A DNA stretch of 64,000 nucleotides, taken from TK10-74A sp965217625. Its GTDB lineage: Bacteria > Chloroflexota > Dehalococcoidia > Bin125. Below the pieces are notes generated by a model, which was not told the DNA's origin, made no database searches, and worked only from the letters and a program-made list of their open reading frames with translations. Of the stretch, positions 33,615-42,581 are shown in pieces; within the stretch, counting starts at the first letter, position 1; the number at the start of each line of letters is the position of its first letter. The position numbers and the translations under genes are program-made. The DNA lies in contig OZ244557.1 of the NCBI GenBank assembly GCA_965217625.1, forward strand, positions 1,488,001 through 1,552,000, given 5' to 3'.

Positions 33615-34067
33615 ATGACGACGGCGATGAGCAAGCAGGAGCGGGAGGCGTTTCTGGCCGAGGTGCGCGTGGGCATCCTCAGCGTGCCGCAGCCCGGCCT
33701 CGGGCCGCTGGCGGCGCCGATCTGGTACGCGTACGAGCCGGGCGGCGACGTGCTGGTCCTGACGGGCCGCGACAGCCGCAAGGGCCGCCTGCTGGCCCCC
33801 GGCGTTCGCGTGAGCCTGTGCGTGCAGACCGAGACCCGCCCGTACAAGTACGTCACGGTCGAGGGCCCGGTGGTCGCCATCGATGCGCGGGACGTGGATC
33901 GGGATCTGCGGCCGATGGCGGTCCGCTACCTGGGCCGCGAGCAGGGCGACCAGTACGCGGCGGCGGCCGCGAGCGCCACGATGGACAGCGTGCTGGTGCG
34001 CATCCGCCCCGAGCACTGGCTCACGGTCGACTACGGCAAGGCGGAACCGTCGGGGGACGGCGGCTGA
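33615..34067 (+). CDS. Pyridoxamine-5'-phosphate-oxidase-like (PPOX) family protein
   Basis: 150 aa, split-barrel flavin- or F420-binding family. Landmarks: REAFLAEVRVGILSVPQP at the N-terminus, GPLAAPIWYAYEPGGDVLVL, LLAPGVRVSLCVQTE and a C-terminal VRIRPEHWLTVDYGKAEP. ATG 33615 follows AGGAG with 8-nt spacing. Short proteins of this type reduce small substrates or bind flavin/heme; the cofactor cannot be fixed from the sequence. Its 3' end has a second, decayed copy at 35043-35184, and the dehydrogenase gene at 34092-34988 lies between the two. Confidence 0.83.
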   Translation: MTTAMSKQEREAFLAEVRVGILSVPQPGLGPLAAPIWYAYEPGGDVLVLTGRDSRKGRLLAPGVRVSLCVQTETRPYKYVTVEGPVVAIDARDVDRDLRPMAVRYLGREQGDQYAAAAASATMDSVLVRIRPEHWLTVDYGKAEPSGDGG

Positions 34068-34091
34068 GGGGAGCGGGGCGACGTCGCGGCG

Positions 34092-34988
34092 CTACGGCCT
34101 TCGCGACCGCACCTCTGTGTTCATCGTCTCCTCATACACACGCATCAGCGCGGTCGTGTTCTCACCGCCGTGTCCCATGGCCCGGGCCATGCGCATGAGG
34201 TTGTGCACCTGCGGGCTGAGGGATACGGGGACGTTCAGTTCATCGGCCAGCTCGAGCGCCAGGTGCATGTCCTTGTACGCGAGATCGAGCGCGAAGGTCG
34301 GGGACCAATCACCGGCGAGCGTGTTCTTCGCGAGGCTGTGAAAGGCTCCGCTGTCGCCGGTCGAGTTGCGGACCACCCGATCGAGGACGTCGGGATCGAC
34401 GCCGGCAACGGCGCCGAGCAAGAGTCCTTCGGCGGCGGCGGCCATATTGCAAAACGCCAGCATATTGTTGACGAGTTTCGCGATGCAGCCGGTGCCCACG
34501 TCCCCAGTATGGATGATGTTCTTGCCGAACGACTCCAGCACGCCCCGATACGTCTCCAGCGCCGCTTGGTCACCCCCGACCATGACCGTCAACGTGCGCT
34601 CCTCGGCGCCGGCCACTCCACCACTCACCGGCGCGTCCAGCATGGTGATGCCCTTGGTTCGCAGCTGCCCCGCGACGGTGCGAGCCACCGCGGGTGAGTT
34701 GGTGCTCAGATCGAAGTACACCGTGCCCGGCCGGGCGTGGCCCTCGATGCCCTCCGCGCCCAGCGCGACCGTCTCGACATCCCGCGGGCGCGGCAGGGAA
34801 GTCAGCACGACGTCGGCATCCCTCACCGCGTCCGCGACCGACGTCGCGGCGATGCCGCCCACGTCGGTGCAGCGCTTCACCGCGTCGGGGTTGAGGTCGA
34901 ATACCGCCACGTCGGCGCCGCTGTGCCGAATCACATGGCGACACATGGGCCCGCCGATGTTGCCGGTTCCGATGAATCCGATCTTCAT
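34092..34988 (-). CDS. NAD(P)-dependent 3-hydroxyisobutyrate-dehydrogenase-family oxidoreductase
   Basis: 298 aa; ATG 34988 preceded by GGAGATGGC. The N-terminal Rossmann fold has the dinucleotide motif IGFIGTGNIGGPM; then FDLSTNSPAVARTVAGQL and DAPVSGGVAGAEERTLTVMV (family substrate-binding signature); the catalytic Lys is in GTGCIAKLVNNML; the helical C-terminal domain ends MARAMGHGGENTTALMRVYE. It oxidises a beta-hydroxy acid (3-hydroxyisobutyrate, tartronate semialdehyde or similar). It is convergent with the PPOX gene. The homologous PPOX ends on either side suggest it was inserted into, or carried by a duplication of, the PPOX-HAD interval. Confidence 0.92.
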   Translation of the reverse strand: MKIGFIGTGNIGGPMCRHVIRHSGADVAVFDLNPDAVKRCTDVGGIAATSVADAVRDADVVLTSLPRPRDVETVALGAEGIEGHARPGTVYFDLSTNSPAVARTVAGQLRTKGITMLDAPVSGGVAGAEERTLTVMVGGDQAALETYRGVLESFGKNIIHTGDVGTGCIAKLVNNMLAFCNMAAAAEGLLLGAVAGVDPDVLDRVVRNSTGDSGAFHSLAKNTLAGDWSPTFALDLAYKDMHLALELADELNVPVSLSPQVHNLMRMARAMGHGGENTTALMRVYEETMNTEVRSRRP

Positions 34989-35042
34989 GCCATCTCCATC
35001 CCTCGGAGAGCATACTCGCGCGGCCGGATCGCCGGCCGTCGA

Positions 35043-35184
35043 ACGATCCGCGATCCTGCGCGGTCCCCGGTCGCTGCCTGGGCCGCGAGCAGGGCGATGG
35101 ACAACGTGCCCGGTGCGCATCCGCCCCGGGCGCTGGCTCACCATCGGCTACGGTAGGGCGGAACCCTCGGGAGACGGGGGCTAA
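35043..35184 (+). pseudogene. Decayed partial duplicate of PPOX gene 3' end
   Basis: Matches the last third of the gene at 33615-34067. CTGGGCCGCGAGCAGGGCGA is shared exactly. A 32-nt deletion between CGA microhomologies follows, then ATGGACAACGTG with one extra base that shifts the frame, and then a stretch reading VRIRPGRWLTIGYGRAEPSG against VRIRPEHWLTVDYGKAEPSG, up to a stop at 35184. No start or N-terminal two thirds remain; upstream similarity (about 35043-35075) is weak. It directly precedes the HAD gene. Confidence 0.85.
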
Positions 35185-35200
35185 GCAGGGAGACGACCCC

Positions 35201-35926
35201 ATGCCCAACCCGATCGACCTCACGCAGATCCGCGTCCTGACCTGGGACATCGGCGGGACGGTCTTCGACTGGCATCACACGATCCGGGACGAGGTCGCCG
35301 GACTGGCCGCGGCCCGCGGCGGCGACGTCGACCCCGCGCGCTTCGCCAACACCTGGCGACGGCGCATGTTCCAGGAGCTGGCGCGGGTGCGGAGCGGCGA
35401 CCTGCCTTGGATGAACGCGGACCAGATCCACCGCGGGCTGCTCGACGAGCTGGCGGAGCAGCACCCGTCGCTTGCGCTCTCGCCGGCGGACCTGGATGCG
35501 CTCAACGACGTCTGGCACCGGCTGGCGGCCTGGCCCAACGCCGCCGCCGCGCTGCGCCGGCTGCGGGCACGCTACACCGTCGTCGTGCTGACCGTGATGA
35601 GCACGGCCATCGCCGTCGACAGCTCCAAGCACAACGGCATCGAGTGGGACGGCATCATCTCCTGCGAGTTCCTGGGCCACTACAAGCCCGACCGGGAGGC
35701 CTATCTGGGCGGCCTGCGCCTGCTGGGCGTCGAGCCGGGGCAGGCGATGATGTGCGCCGCCCATCACCGCGACCTGCGCGCCGCGATGGCCGCGGGCCTG
35801 CGCTCGGCCTACGTGCCTCGCCCGGGTGAGAGCGGCGCCGGCAACGACGGCGACCTCTCGCCGCAGCCCGACTTCGACGTCAACGCGCGGGACTTCACCG
35901 ATCTGGCCGATCAACTGCTGGCCTGA
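35201..35926 (+). CDS. HAD-superfamily hydrolase, haloacid-dehalogenase (type II)-like
   Basis: 241 aa. Motif I is TWDIGGTVFDW (nucleophile Asp, second Asp absent as in L-2-haloacid dehalogenases), motif II VVVLTVMST, motif III GHYKPDREAY (Lys), motif IV region MMCAAHHRDLRAAMAAG. The helical cap between motifs I and II is of dehalogenase size. Motif IV lacks the usual double Asp, so activity should be tested before calling it a dehalogenase. It begins 16 nt after the PPOX remnant, suggesting that an intact PPOX gene once preceded it. Confidence 0.85.
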   Translation: MPNPIDLTQIRVLTWDIGGTVFDWHHTIRDEVAGLAAARGGDVDPARFANTWRRRMFQELARVRSGDLPWMNADQIHRGLLDELAEQHPSLALSPADLDALNDVWHRLAAWPNAAAALRRLRARYTVVVLTVMSTAIAVDSSKHNGIEWDGIISCEFLGHYKPDREAYLGGLRLLGVEPGQAMMCAAHHRDLRAAMAAGLRSAYVPRPGESGAGNDGDLSPQPDFDVNARDFTDLADQLLA

Positions 35927-36006
35927 GCGCGCGGGCGCCGTCGGGCGCGCATCCGCGTAGCGTCCGCACGGCGCATGGGGTACGTTCCGGGCGTCAGGAG
36001 AGCACG

Positions 36007-37272
36007 ATGACCGCCGTGCGCAGCGATCCCGTCCCTCCATCCGCGCCGCCGCCGCGGCGGGGGCCCGCCGGCGCACGGCCGGCCGACTTCGCGCCGATGC
36101 GCGAGGTGCGCAAGTCGCTGCGGGTGAAGTGGTACCGCAGCCCGATCGAGAAGGCCACGCTCTGGCAGTTGATGGAGCGCAGCGATCGCAAGGGCTTCAC
36201 GCAGACGCTGGGCCACATCGGGCTGGCGGCGGCCTTGGGGGCGCTGGCGGCCTTCTTCTTCATCCAGGGGCAGTGGCTGCTGTTCGGCGTCTTCCTCTGG
36301 CTCTTCGGCGCCGTGCGCACGTTCCTGTCGGGCCCGGCGAACCATGAACTGGGGCACGGCGCGGTCTTCCGCACGCCGGTTCTGAATCGCGTCTTCCTAC
36401 GCGGCCTGAGCGTGCTGACGTTCTGGAACTACAACGAATACCGGATGAGTCACACCTACCACCATCGCTACACGTTGCACGCGGACGGGGATCGAGAGGT
36501 GCTGCTGCCACTCGACCCGTCGCTGCACCCGTTGGTGGTCCTCGAGATGCTCACGTTCAACCTGCGCGGGATGGTCCGCCAACTCCGCTTCACGGTCCGC
36601 ACGGCGATGGGTCGCTTCGACAGCGGCATGACGGTCGGCGCGATGGGGAGTACGGCCTGGATCGAGACGCTGGCCGACGTGCATCCCGACACCTACCGGG
36701 CGGCGATCCGGCTGGCTCGGGTCACCTTGCTCTTCCACGCCGCCGTGATCGCGATCTCGATCGCGACCGGGTTCTGGTGGCTCGCCATCGTGATCACGGG
36801 CGGGAACTGGATCGGCAATTGGTACCGCTACGTCCTCGCGTCGACCCAGCACGCCGGGCTGCGGGACAACATCCCCGACTTCCGGCTCTGCGTGCGCTCG
36901 CTGCGCATCGACCCGTTCTCCTCGTTTCTCTACTGGCACATGGACCGCCACGCCGAGCATCACATGTACGCCGGCGTACCCTGCTACAACATGGCGGCGC
37001 TGGGGCAGGAGATCGCCTGGGACATGCCGCAGCCGCGCACGCCGCTGGCGGCCTGGCGCGAGATGTATGCGGCGCGCCGGCGGCAGCAGACGGACCCCGA
37101 CTACCAGTTCGACACGCCGCTGCCGCCCACGGCGAACCCCGCCGTACTGCGCGAGGCCCACGTCCCGGCGGCGCCGGCCGGCGCCGGCGCGATGGCCTCC
37201 TCGATCGGGACGATGGACCCCGACGACGACGTGGAGAACCCCGTCGGGCAGGGCGCCGCGGCCGGCGGCTGA
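36007..37272 (+). CDS. Membrane fatty-acid desaturase family protein
   Basis: 421 aa; ATG 36007 preceded by AGGAGAG. Integral membrane di-iron enzyme with the three His boxes: NHELGHGA (HxxxH), SHTYHHRYT (HxxHH) and DRHAEHHMYAGVPCYN (HxxHH). Hydrophobic pairs lie before and between the boxes. A Pro-rich N-terminus and a longer C-terminal tail are extra. Members hydroxylate or desaturate fatty acyl, carotenoid or alkane substrates; the substrate is not set by sequence. It is followed after 114 nt by fdhA on the same strand. Confidence 0.9.
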   Translation: MTAVRSDPVPPSAPPPRRGPAGARPADFAPMREVRKSLRVKWYRSPIEKATLWQLMERSDRKGFTQTLGHIGLAAALGALAAFFFIQGQWLLFGVFLWLFGAVRTFLSGPANHELGHGAVFRTPVLNRVFLRGLSVLTFWNYNEYRMSHTYHHRYTLHADGDREVLLPLDPSLHPLVVLEMLTFNLRGMVRQLRFTVRTAMGRFDSGMTVGAMGSTAWIETLADVHPDTYRAAIRLARVTLLFHAAVIAISIATGFWWLAIVITGGNWIGNWYRYVLASTQHAGLRDNIPDFRLCVRSLRIDPFSSFLYWHMDRHAEHHMYAGVPCYNMAALGQEIAWDMPQPRTPLAAWREMYAARRRQQTDPDYQFDTPLPPTANPAVLREAHVPAAPAGAGAMASSIGTMDPDDDVENPVGQGAAAGG

Positions 37273-37386
37273 CGGCCCCCGCGCGATCCGCGAACGCTAT
37301 ACTGCCGCTGATCGCCGTCCCGGCGGTCAGCAGTTCCCGCGCGGCGCGATCCCTGGCGATCAGCCGGCCCAGAAAGGCAACAGCCC

Positions 37387-38580
37387 ATGCCCAGCAACCG
37401 CGGTATCGCCTACCTGGAGCCCGGCAAGGTGGCCGTACACTCGATCGACTATCCGGAGCTGGCGCTGGGCGATCGGGCCTGCCACCACGGCGTCATCCTG
37501 CGCGTCCTGACGACGAACATCTGCGGCTCCGATCAGCACATGGTGCGCGGCCGCACGACTGCGCCCGCCGGGCTGATCCTGGGCCACGAGATCACCGGCG
37601 AGGTCGTGGAGCGCGGCCGCGACGTGGAATTCCTGCAGTTGGGCGACGCCGTCTCGGTGCCGTTCAACATCGCCTGCGGGCGCTGCCGTAACTGCAAGGA
37701 GGGGCAGACCGGCATCTGCTTGAACGTGAACCCCGCCCGGCCCGGGGCCGCCTACGGCTACGTCGATATGGGCGGCTGGGTGGGCGGCCAGGCCGAGTAC
37801 GTGATGGTGCCCTACGCCGATTTCAACCTGCTCAAGCTGCCCCCGATGGACGTCACGCTGCCCAAGATCCGCGACCTCACCCTGCTCTCCGACATCTTCC
37901 CCACCGGGTTCCATGGCGCGGTCAAGGCGGGGGTCGGGCCGGGATCCACCGTCTACGTGGCGGGCGCGGGACCGGTGGGCCTGGCCTGCGCCGCCTCGTG
38001 TCAACTGCTGGGCGCGGCCGTCGTCATCGTCGGGGACCTGATCGACGAGCGGCTGGCGCAGGCGCGCAGCTTCGGCTGCGAGACGATCGATCTGAAGCAG
38101 GACGCCAGCCTGACGGAGCAGGTGGAGCAGATCCTGGGCGTCCCGGAGGTGGACTGCGCGGTCGATTGCGTGGGCTTCGAGGCCCGCGGGCACGGTGCCG
38201 ACGCGGACACGGAGCATCCCGCGACGGTGCTGAACTCGATCATGGAGGTCACGCGCGCGGGCGGCAGCTTGGGCATCCCCGGGCTGTACGTCACGGGCGA
38301 CCCGGGCGCCGGGACCGAGGCGGCGAAGGAAGGCCGGCTGGTGATCCGCATCGGCCTGGGCTGGGCCAAGAGCCACTCGTTCTATACGGGGCAGTGCCCC
38401 GTCATGCGCTACCACCGCCCGCTGATGCAGGCGATCCTCTACGACAAGGTGCAAATCGCCGACGCCGTGAACGCGACGGTCATCACCCTGGACGACGCGC
38501 CCAGCGGCTACCAGGACTTCGATCGCGGCGCCGCGAAGAAGTACGTGATCGATCCGCACGGCCTCGTCCCGCCCGTCTGA
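37387..38580 (+). CDS. fdhA: Glutathione-independent formaldehyde dehydrogenase (zinc ADH family)
   Basis: 397 aa, very like Pseudomonas putida formaldehyde dehydrogenase in length and motifs. Catalytic zinc site TNICGSDQHMVRGRTTA with GHEITGEVVERGRDVE; structural zinc cysteines in NIACGRCRNCKEGQTGIC; NPARPGAAYGYVDMGGWVGG; Rossmann motif VYVAGAGPVGLACAAS; and LGWAKSHSF near the C-terminus. It oxidises formaldehyde to formate with NAD without glutathione, by family knowledge. This points to detoxification or use of C1 units released by demethylation. It is followed 51 nt later by a beta-propeller gene on the same strand, probably one operon. Confidence 0.93.
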   Translation: MPSNRGIAYLEPGKVAVHSIDYPELALGDRACHHGVILRVLTTNICGSDQHMVRGRTTAPAGLILGHEITGEVVERGRDVEFLQLGDAVSVPFNIACGRCRNCKEGQTGICLNVNPARPGAAYGYVDMGGWVGGQAEYVMVPYADFNLLKLPPMDVTLPKIRDLTLLSDIFPTGFHGAVKAGVGPGSTVYVAGAGPVGLACAASCQLLGAAVVIVGDLIDERLAQARSFGCETIDLKQDASLTEQVEQILGVPEVDCAVDCVGFEARGHGADADTEHPATVLNSIMEVTRAGGSLGIPGLYVTGDPGAGTEAAKEGRLVIRIGLGWAKSHSFYTGQCPVMRYHRPLMQAILYDKVQIADAVNATVITLDDAPSGYQDFDRGAAKKYVIDPHGLVPPV

Positions 38581-38631
38581 GCGGGGCCGGGGAACGACGC
38601 GGCCGCCGGCGCCGGCGGCAAGAGGAGTCGC

Positions 38632-39633
38632 ATGCGCATCGATGAGGGACCGTTCCGCTTCGAGTGGGTCGAGGACTGGGCCGAGATCCCGGAGCCGGCC
38701 GCGGCGGCGCGGGGCTGGGCGCATCCGGGCATGGTGCTCTCGCCGGCGGGCACGATCGTGACCTTCCATCCGGGGCTGCCGCGGGCGCTGGAGCTTGCGG
38801 CGGACGGCGCGTTGCGGGCGTCGTGGGACGTGCCGGTGGTCGAAGGGCACGGGATCGCCGTCGCCGGCGACGGCGTCGAGCCGTGTCTGTGGTTCGCCGA
38901 CCCGGGCAGCAAGCGCGACCCCGGCAGCCAGTACAGCTCTCCAATCGAGGGGCCGCCCCACACCGTGAAGACCGACCTGCGGGGCAACGTGCTGGCGGAG
39001 ATGGGAATCCCCGACCTGCCCGCCTACCGCGAGGGCGGCTACGCGCCCACGCACGTCGCCGTCTTCGATGAGGCGCGCGGCGGCAACGGCGACGTCTGGA
39101 TCACGGACGGCTACGGCCGCAGCCTGATCCATCGCTACACGCGCGGCGGCGATTACGTGGGCACCATCACCGGCGAGGAAGGCCGGACGGGGGCGTTCCG
39201 GACACCGCACGCGATCCACATCGACACGCGCGGGCCGGCGCCCGAGCTGTACATCGCCGATCGCGCCAACGACCGCCTCCAGGTCTACGACCTCGACGGC
39301 GGCTACAAGCGCGGGGCCGGCGCGGGAGTCCTGCGCCACCCGGCCGCGTTCGCCGCGATGGGCGAGTACCTCGTGGTCGCCGAGTTGCACGCGCGCCTGA
39401 CGGTGCTGGACGGCGACGATCAGCCGGTGGCGTTCCTGGGCGAGAACTCCGCGGTGATCGGGGAGCCGGGCTGGCCCAACATGCTCGACCCGGCCGGGAA
39501 GCCGGTGCGCACCGACCGCCTCCGCCCCGGGCTGTTCAACGGCCCGCACGGGGTCGCGGCCGACGCCGCCGGCAACATCTACGTCGCGGAGTGGCTGATC
39601 GGCGGACGCTACGTCAAACTGGCGGCCGTGTAG
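38632..39633 (+). CDS. NHL-repeat six-bladed beta-propeller protein
   Basis: 333 aa without a signal peptide; cytoplasmic beta-propeller. Repeated blade motifs are visible: GDVWITDGYGRSLIHRYTRG, HIDTRGPAPELYIADRANDR, LQVYDLDGG, GVAADAAGNIYVAEWLIGG. Relatives include peptidylglycine-amidating-lyase-like and SMP-30/gluconolactonase-like hydrolases, but the catalytic metal site is not clear enough to assign. The gene follows fdhA closely and shares its direction; a link to C1 or sugar-acid metabolism is only inferred. It converges on the nitroreductase gene with 19 nt between stops. Confidence 0.82.
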   Translation: MRIDEGPFRFEWVEDWAEIPEPAAAARGWAHPGMVLSPAGTIVTFHPGLPRALELAADGALRASWDVPVVEGHGIAVAGDGVEPCLWFADPGSKRDPGSQYSSPIEGPPHTVKTDLRGNVLAEMGIPDLPAYREGGYAPTHVAVFDEARGGNGDVWITDGYGRSLIHRYTRGGDYVGTITGEEGRTGAFRTPHAIHIDTRGPAPELYIADRANDRLQVYDLDGGYKRGAGAGVLRHPAAFAAMGEYLVVAELHARLTVLDGDDQPVAFLGENSAVIGEPGWPNMLDPAGKPVRTDRLRPGLFNGPHGVAADAAGNIYVAEWLIGGRYVKLAAV

Positions 39634-39652
39634 GCCGCCGGGTCCGATCCGG

Positions 39653-40192
39653 CTAGAGCCCGCGCCAATCGACCGACGGCGCCGCGCGCTGTCCCTCGGC
39701 CGGGGGCGCAAGCGCGTAGCCCAGGTAGACGTAGGCCACGATGCGGTCGCCGGGCGCGAGGCCCAGGTGCCGCTTGGCGGCCGCGGACTCGGCGAGGGCG
39801 CCCGTGCTCCACTTCGACGCGAGGCCGGCCGCCTGCGCGGCGAGCAGCAGGTTCTGCACCGCGCAGGCGCAGGCGGCGTAGTCCTCGCGCTCCAGGACGG
39901 CGTCCACGTCCCGGGGGATGCACTGCCCGACGACGACGCAGACGGGCGCGCGCGTCAGCTTCGCGTGCGCGGTCTTGGCGACGCCGGCCGACGGGTCGGC
40001 CGCGACGACCGCCTCGGCCAGGGCCGCGCGGGCGTCGCCCGCCAGCACCGTGAAGCGCCAGGGCTGCGTGAGGTGATGCGTCGGCGCCCAGCTGGCGGCC
40101 TCGATCAACTCCGCGACGGTGGCACGAGGCACCGGCCGGTCGCCGAACGCGCCCACGGAGCGGCGCGAACGGATGGCCTCGCCGACATCCAT
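39653..40192 (-). CDS. Nitroreductase family protein
   Basis: 179 aa from ATG 40192; longer upstream readings lack the family signature. Begins MDVGEAIRSRRSVGAFGDRP (FMN-phosphate-binding RRS), followed by ASWAPTHHLTQPWRFTVLAG, ACACAVQNLLLAAQAAGLAS and YVYLGYA at the end. The order is that of small FMN-dependent nitroreductases of the YdjA/TdsD-like type. It reduces nitro or enone substrates with NAD(P)H in the cytoplasm. It lies 77 nt downstream of the TolB-like gene on the same strand and could be cotranscribed with it. Confidence 0.9.
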   Translation of the reverse strand: MDVGEAIRSRRSVGAFGDRPVPRATVAELIEAASWAPTHHLTQPWRFTVLAGDARAALAEAVVAADPSAGVAKTAHAKLTRAPVCVVVGQCIPRDVDAVLEREDYAACACAVQNLLLAAQAAGLASKWSTGALAESAAAKRHLGLAPGDRIVAYVYLGYALAPPAEGQRAAPSVDWRGL

Positions 40193-40269
40193 GGCTGGCT
40201 CCTCCGCTTCCCCGTCCGCGGGTGGTCGCAGCATACCGCCGCGCCAGTCGGGCGGCTCCGGTCCGCAGC

Positions 40270-41211
40270 CTAGTCGTCGCGCGCCCAGGTCGGGTCGAAG
40301 TCGGGCGCGCCCGTGGCGACGCGCGCCGGGCTCGAGCCGTCGGCGTTCATCACGTAGATCTGCCGCAGGCCGTCGCGGGTCGACACGAAGGCGATGCGCC
40401 GGCCGTCGGGCGACCAGGCGGGGTCCAGATCGCCCCAGGGGTTGTCGGTGAGCAGGGTGCGGGCGCCCCCAACCACCGGGATGACGGCGATCGAGGCGCG
40501 CTCGAGGGGCAGATGGCCATCGGGCACGGCGGTGTAGGCGATGCGCGAACCGTCCGGCGACCACGCGGCTTGATGGTTGAAGCCCGGATCGTTGGTAAGC
40601 AACGTCAGCTCGCCGCCGGTCGCGGGGATCACGGCGATCTGCGAGGCCAGCGAGAACTCGAACTCGCGCGCGATGGTGAAGGCGATCGTGCGGCCGTCCG
40701 GCGACCAGGCCGGGAAGGCGACCGGCTCCGGCAGGTCGGTGAGCTGCGATGCATCGCCGTTCTCGATGTCCAGGATGAAGAGGTTGGAGCGGCCGTCGCG
40801 GATGGAGACGAACACGATCCGGCGGCCGTCGGGCGACCAACTGGGCTGCTGGTCCACGCCGGGGGAGCGGGTGAGCTGACGGGCCTCGCCGCCCGCGGCA
40901 CCGATCACCCAGATGTCGAGGTTGCCCGCGCGGTCGCTGACGAAGGCGATCTGCTCCCCGTCCGGCGACCAGGCGGGGTCGCTCTCAGCGGCGGCGTTAT
41001 GCGTCAGCGCGACCGCGGGCCCGCCCGAGGCCGCGCGCACGAAGAGGTCGGCCACGCCGTCGCGCCGGGAGATGAAGGCGTGGCGGCCGTCGCCCACGCG
41101 GCGGGCAGCATCGTCGTCGTCGGCGATGGCGACGCCGGCCAGCAGCCCGGCGATCAGCAGCAGGACCAGGGTCAGGCGCGAGACCGTCCGCCGGGGCAGG
41201 TGTCGCGGCAT
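40270..41211 (-). CDS. Secreted TolB-like (PD40) beta-propeller protein
   Basis: 313 aa from ATG 41211. Signal/anchor helix about 11-32 (LTLVLLLIAGLLAGVAIA). The rest is about six repeats of the PD40 blade: DPAWSPDGEQIAFVSDRAGN, QPSWSPDGRRIVFVSIRDGR, FPAWSPDGRTIAFT, QAAWSPDGSRIAYT, DPAWSPDGRRIAFVSTRDGL. The last blade ends FDPTWARDD. Such proteins sit in the periplasm or outside and bind protein or peptide partners. There is no Pal or TolA neighbour, so it is not TolB of the Tol system. It diverges from the MR/MLE gene, with a copy of the 48-bp intergenic repeat between them. Confidence 0.87.
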   Translation of the reverse strand: MPRHLPRRTVSRLTLVLLLIAGLLAGVAIADDDDAARRVGDGRHAFISRRDGVADLFVRAASGGPAVALTHNAAAESDPAWSPDGEQIAFVSDRAGNLDIWVIGAAGGEARQLTRSPGVDQQPSWSPDGRRIVFVSIRDGRSNLFILDIENGDASQLTDLPEPVAFPAWSPDGRTIAFTIAREFEFSLASQIAVIPATGGELTLLTNDPGFNHQAAWSPDGSRIAYTAVPDGHLPLERASIAVIPVVGGARTLLTDNPWGDLDPAWSPDGRRIAFVSTRDGLRQIYVMNADGSSPARVATGAPDFDPTWARDD

Positions 41212-41250
41212 GGGGCTCTCGCGCCTCCTTCGCCGCGGCGCGCCCGGCAC

Positions 41251-41298
41251 GGCCCGCGCGGCGCCCGTGGAGACCGCGCCAAGACGGCGCGCCGGACG
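41251..41298. repeat. 48-bp intergenic repeat, copy 1
   Basis: Matches 42582-42629 at 44 of 48 positions. It contains the inverted repeat CGCGCC / GGCGCG with a 5-nt loop AAGAC. Lies between divergent genes, about 110 nt before the MR/MLE start. Confidence 0.7.
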
Positions 41299-41410
41299 CA
41301 GATCAGGGTAGCGGCGATGGCGCGCACACGGAGACGCGCCGTCGCGACCCGCCGCGGGGAAGTTCCGATAGCATCGACGCGCCACCCCGCCGCGACCAAG
41401 GAGCGCATCA

Positions 41411-42526
41411 ATGACCAGGATCACCGCCGTTCGATCGCGCATGCTGCGCATTCCGCTCGACCACCCGACCTCGTTCTCGAACCGCACCGTCACCCACCGC
41501 GACACTCCGGTGGTCGAAGTCGAGTGCGACGACGGTCACACCGGCATTGGCTTCTGTTACGCCGGCAGTTCCAACGGGCAGTTGGTGACCTCAGCCGTGG
41601 ACAACCTCTTCGCCCCGCTGCTGCTGGGTCGGGACCCGTTCCGAGTCGAGGGCCTCTGGGCCGAGATGTATCAGGAGTCGCTGCTGCACGGGCGCGCCGG
41701 CGTGACGATGCGCGCGCTGTCGGCGCTCGACATCGCGCTTTGGGATCACAATGCCAAGGCGGCCGGGTTGCCCCTCCACAAGATGCTCGGCGGCTACTAC
41801 GAAGACACGGTCCCCGCCTACGCGTCGGGCGGCTACTACCTCGAGGGCAAGGGCCACGAGGGGCTGCAGCAGGAACTGCTGGGCTACGTCGAGATGGGCT
41901 TCGACGCGGTCAAGATCAAGGTCGGGCGGCTGTCGGTCCGCGAGGAGGCATCCCGGATGCAGGCGGCCCGGGAGGCCGTCGGACCCGACGTCCACATCAT
42001 GCTCGACGCCAACAACGCCTGGTCGAACCTCGAGGATGCGCTGCGCTACATGACCGCGTATGAGCCCGCCAATCCGTACTGGATCGAGGAGCCGTTCTCC
42101 CCCGACGCGATCGGCCTGCACGCGAAGCTGGCGCTGCGCGCCGGCGTGCCGGTCGCGACGGGGGAGATCGAGGCCGGGCGGTGGCGCTTCAAGGAACTGC
42201 TCGACCAGGACGCGGCGATGATCCTGCAGCCCGACGCCGCCGTCCTCGGCGGCGTGACGGAGTTCCGCAGGGTCGCCCACACGGCCGCCTCATACGGCGT
42301 CTCGATCTGCCCGCACTGGTTCCACGACCTGCACCGCCACCTCGTCGCCGCGTCGCCGAACGCAACCTACGTCGAGTTCTTCCCCGACGACCAGGTCCAC
42401 AACTTCCGCAACGTGATCGATCGGCAGACGGAGGTCCGGGACGGCCGGCTGGTGCTGCCCGACACGCCGGGGCTAGGATTCGAGTTCCTGCCCGAGGCGC
42501 TGGAGCGGTACACCGTCGCTCAGTAG
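41411..42526 (+). CDS. Mandelate racemase / muconate-lactonizing enzyme family protein
   Basis: 371 aa enolase-superfamily enzyme. The N-terminal capping domain is followed by the barrel with FDAVKIKVGR (KxK catalytic pair), MLDANNAW (metal Asp), WIEEPF and VATGEIE (metal Glu residues) and SICPHWFHD (His on the opposite face, mandelate-racemase subgroup). It abstracts the alpha proton of a carboxylate, probably acting as an acid-sugar dehydratase or racemase. It lies in a catabolic gene stretch but has no clear pathway partner. Expanded enolase-superfamily sets are known from marine SAR202 Chloroflexota, which fits the proposed source without proving it. Confidence 0.92.
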   Translation: MTRITAVRSRMLRIPLDHPTSFSNRTVTHRDTPVVEVECDDGHTGIGFCYAGSSNGQLVTSAVDNLFAPLLLGRDPFRVEGLWAEMYQESLLHGRAGVTMRALSALDIALWDHNAKAAGLPLHKMLGGYYEDTVPAYASGGYYLEGKGHEGLQQELLGYVEMGFDAVKIKVGRLSVREEASRMQAAREAVGPDVHIMLDANNAWSNLEDALRYMTAYEPANPYWIEEPFSPDAIGLHAKLALRAGVPVATGEIEAGRWRFKELLDQDAAMILQPDAAVLGGVTEFRRVAHTAASYGVSICPHWFHDLHRHLVAASPNATYVEFFPDDQVHNFRNVIDRQTEVRDGRLVLPDTPGLGFEFLPEALERYTVAQ

Positions 42527-42581
42527 CGGAACACTCAGTGCGGATCTCCCGTCCCGGCCTCGGAGCCGGGATCCGTTCCGC

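Noticed and set aside
38632..39633. Naming the NHL propeller as peptidylglycine alpha-amidating lyase
   Set aside because: Blade repeats are clear but the catalytic metal and Arg residues could not be confirmed by eye.
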